Below are positions 63,682 to 64,000 of a DNA stretch of 64,000 nucleotides, piece by piece. The first letter of the stretch is position 1. Every line of letters starts with the position of its first letter. The position numbers and the translations under genes are program-made. The stretch is taken from the NCBI GenBank assembly GCA_018401885.1, contig JAGYKB010000007.1, positions 1 to 64,000 on the forward strand. Direction: 5' to 3'. The DNA comes from Gammaproteobacteria bacterium (lineage in GTDB: Bacteria > Pseudomonadota > Gammaproteobacteria > Pseudomonadales > Pseudohongiellaceae). The notes beneath the pieces were generated by a model. It was given only the letters and a program-made list of their open reading frames with translations. It ran no database searches and was not told where the DNA came from.

Positions 63682-64000
63682 CTAGTTAATGAAGAACCCG
63701 CCGTCGATCAACAGGCTGTCTCCAGTATGATAGCTGCTCGCATCACTCATCAGATAAACCGCAATTGCCTCGAAATCTGATCGGTCGCCCCAGCGTCTAA
63801 TCGGTATGCGTGGTAGTACTGCGTTGGCGAATCGCTCGTTTGCATAGTTATCCGCCGTCATCGCGGTCTCAATATGCCCGGGCAACACAGAGTTGGCAGT
63901 AACGCCAAAGCGCGCGTACTCGACTGCCAGCGCCTGCATCATCGAGATAACAGCTCCCTTGCTCGCGCCGTAAGCCTCTACACGCGCCATACCCATTAGC
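63682..64000 (-). CDS. SDR family oxidoreductase, partial
   Basis: C-terminal part of a short-chain dehydrogenase cut by the right edge. Visible: ARVEAYGASKGAVISMMQAL with the catalytic Tyr and Lys, VTANSVLPGHIETAMT, and the end YHTGDSLLIDGGFFIN. The Rossmann half lies outside the window, so cofactor preference cannot be given. Confidence 0.9.
   Translation of the reverse strand, partial: LMGMARVEAYGASKGAVISMMQALAVEYARFGVTANSVLPGHIETAMTADNYANERFANAVLPRIPIRRWGDRSDFEAIAVYLMSDASSYHTGDSLLIDGGFFIN

Noticed and set aside
1-64000. tRNA or rRNA genes, CRISPR arrays, IS elements or prophage
   Set aside because: No cloverleaf-like sequence, regular repeat-spacer pattern, transposase or phage gene was seen by eye; a tRNAscan-SE run would settle the tRNA question.

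Overview
The window looks like a chromosomal segment of a Gram-negative, aerobic, probably marine gammaproteobacterium. This is inferred from gene content, not from a database search: mpl, trhO, deaD, rhlE, nudL, DUF1415, DUF3014, TIGR02444 and DUF1653 proteins, two TonB-dependent receptors, TonB-type energy transducers and many secreted beta-propeller proteins. GC content is moderate and coding density is high on both strands. I saw no tRNA, rRNA, CRISPR array, prophage or insertion sequence.

Layout. 1-3.6 kb: an osmoprotectant-type ABC transporter (permease fused to its binding protein, cut by the left edge, plus ATPase) and a TPR/TonB protein. 3.7-9.7 kb: a small K+ channel-like protein, secreted proteins of unknown function, a YkgJ-type cysteine-cluster protein, and a cytochrome c lipoprotein / HupE-UreJ / membrane-anchor set. 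9.8-14 kb: DUF6152 protein, a lipoprotein paralogous to the one at 4.2-5.2 kb, an MFS exporter and a PhoX-like protein. 14-16.4 kb: EF-hand protein, ECF sigma factor, anti-sigma-like protein and Spy/CpxP-like protein. 16.4-24.5 kb: a cyclophilin gene ruined by several frameshifts, an NHL propeller, a sodium:solute symporter with a coupled membrane protein, and deaD. 24.5-32.6 kb: DUF1415, a lipoprotein, a cytochrome-propeller fusion, a MATE pump, DUF411, a thioesterase, trhO, a sulfurtransferase and DUF3014. 32.8-33.3 kb: an exported peroxiredoxin with UGA at its peroxidatic cysteine codon. 33.5-42.8 kb: a second TPR protein, an iron(III) ABC transporter (fbpABC-type), a TonB receptor with a Fur box upstream, and an M28 peptidase. 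43-50.3 kb: lectin-like protein, GST, an inactive-looking PDZ/S41 protein, a YiiX-like amidase, aldehyde dehydrogenase, VOC protein, cold-shock protein, HIT-like protein and DUF6265. 50.3-53.6 kb: an SDR gene and a TonB receptor gene, both frameshifted. 53.6-64 kb: nudL, SLC13 transporter, Prx5-type peroxiredoxin, AsmA-like protein, trypsin-like protease, LON-domain protein, mpl, TIGR02444 protein, rhlE and a partial SDR.

The strongest observation is the peroxiredoxin at 32775-33317. Its reading frame is intact apart from one TGA, which falls exactly where the family has its catalytic cysteine. A 7-bp hairpin with a CGUGA loop starts 15 nt after the TGA, as expected of a bacterial SECIS element, and the start codon has a full AGGAGG ribosome binding site. 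It is a good selenoprotein candidate. The selenocysteine genes themselves (selA, selB, selC, selD) are not in the window.

Three other genes are interrupted by small indels (cyclophilin, SDR at 50.6 kb, TonB receptor at 52.8 kb). They may be real pseudogenes or local sequence errors; the sequence alone does not decide.
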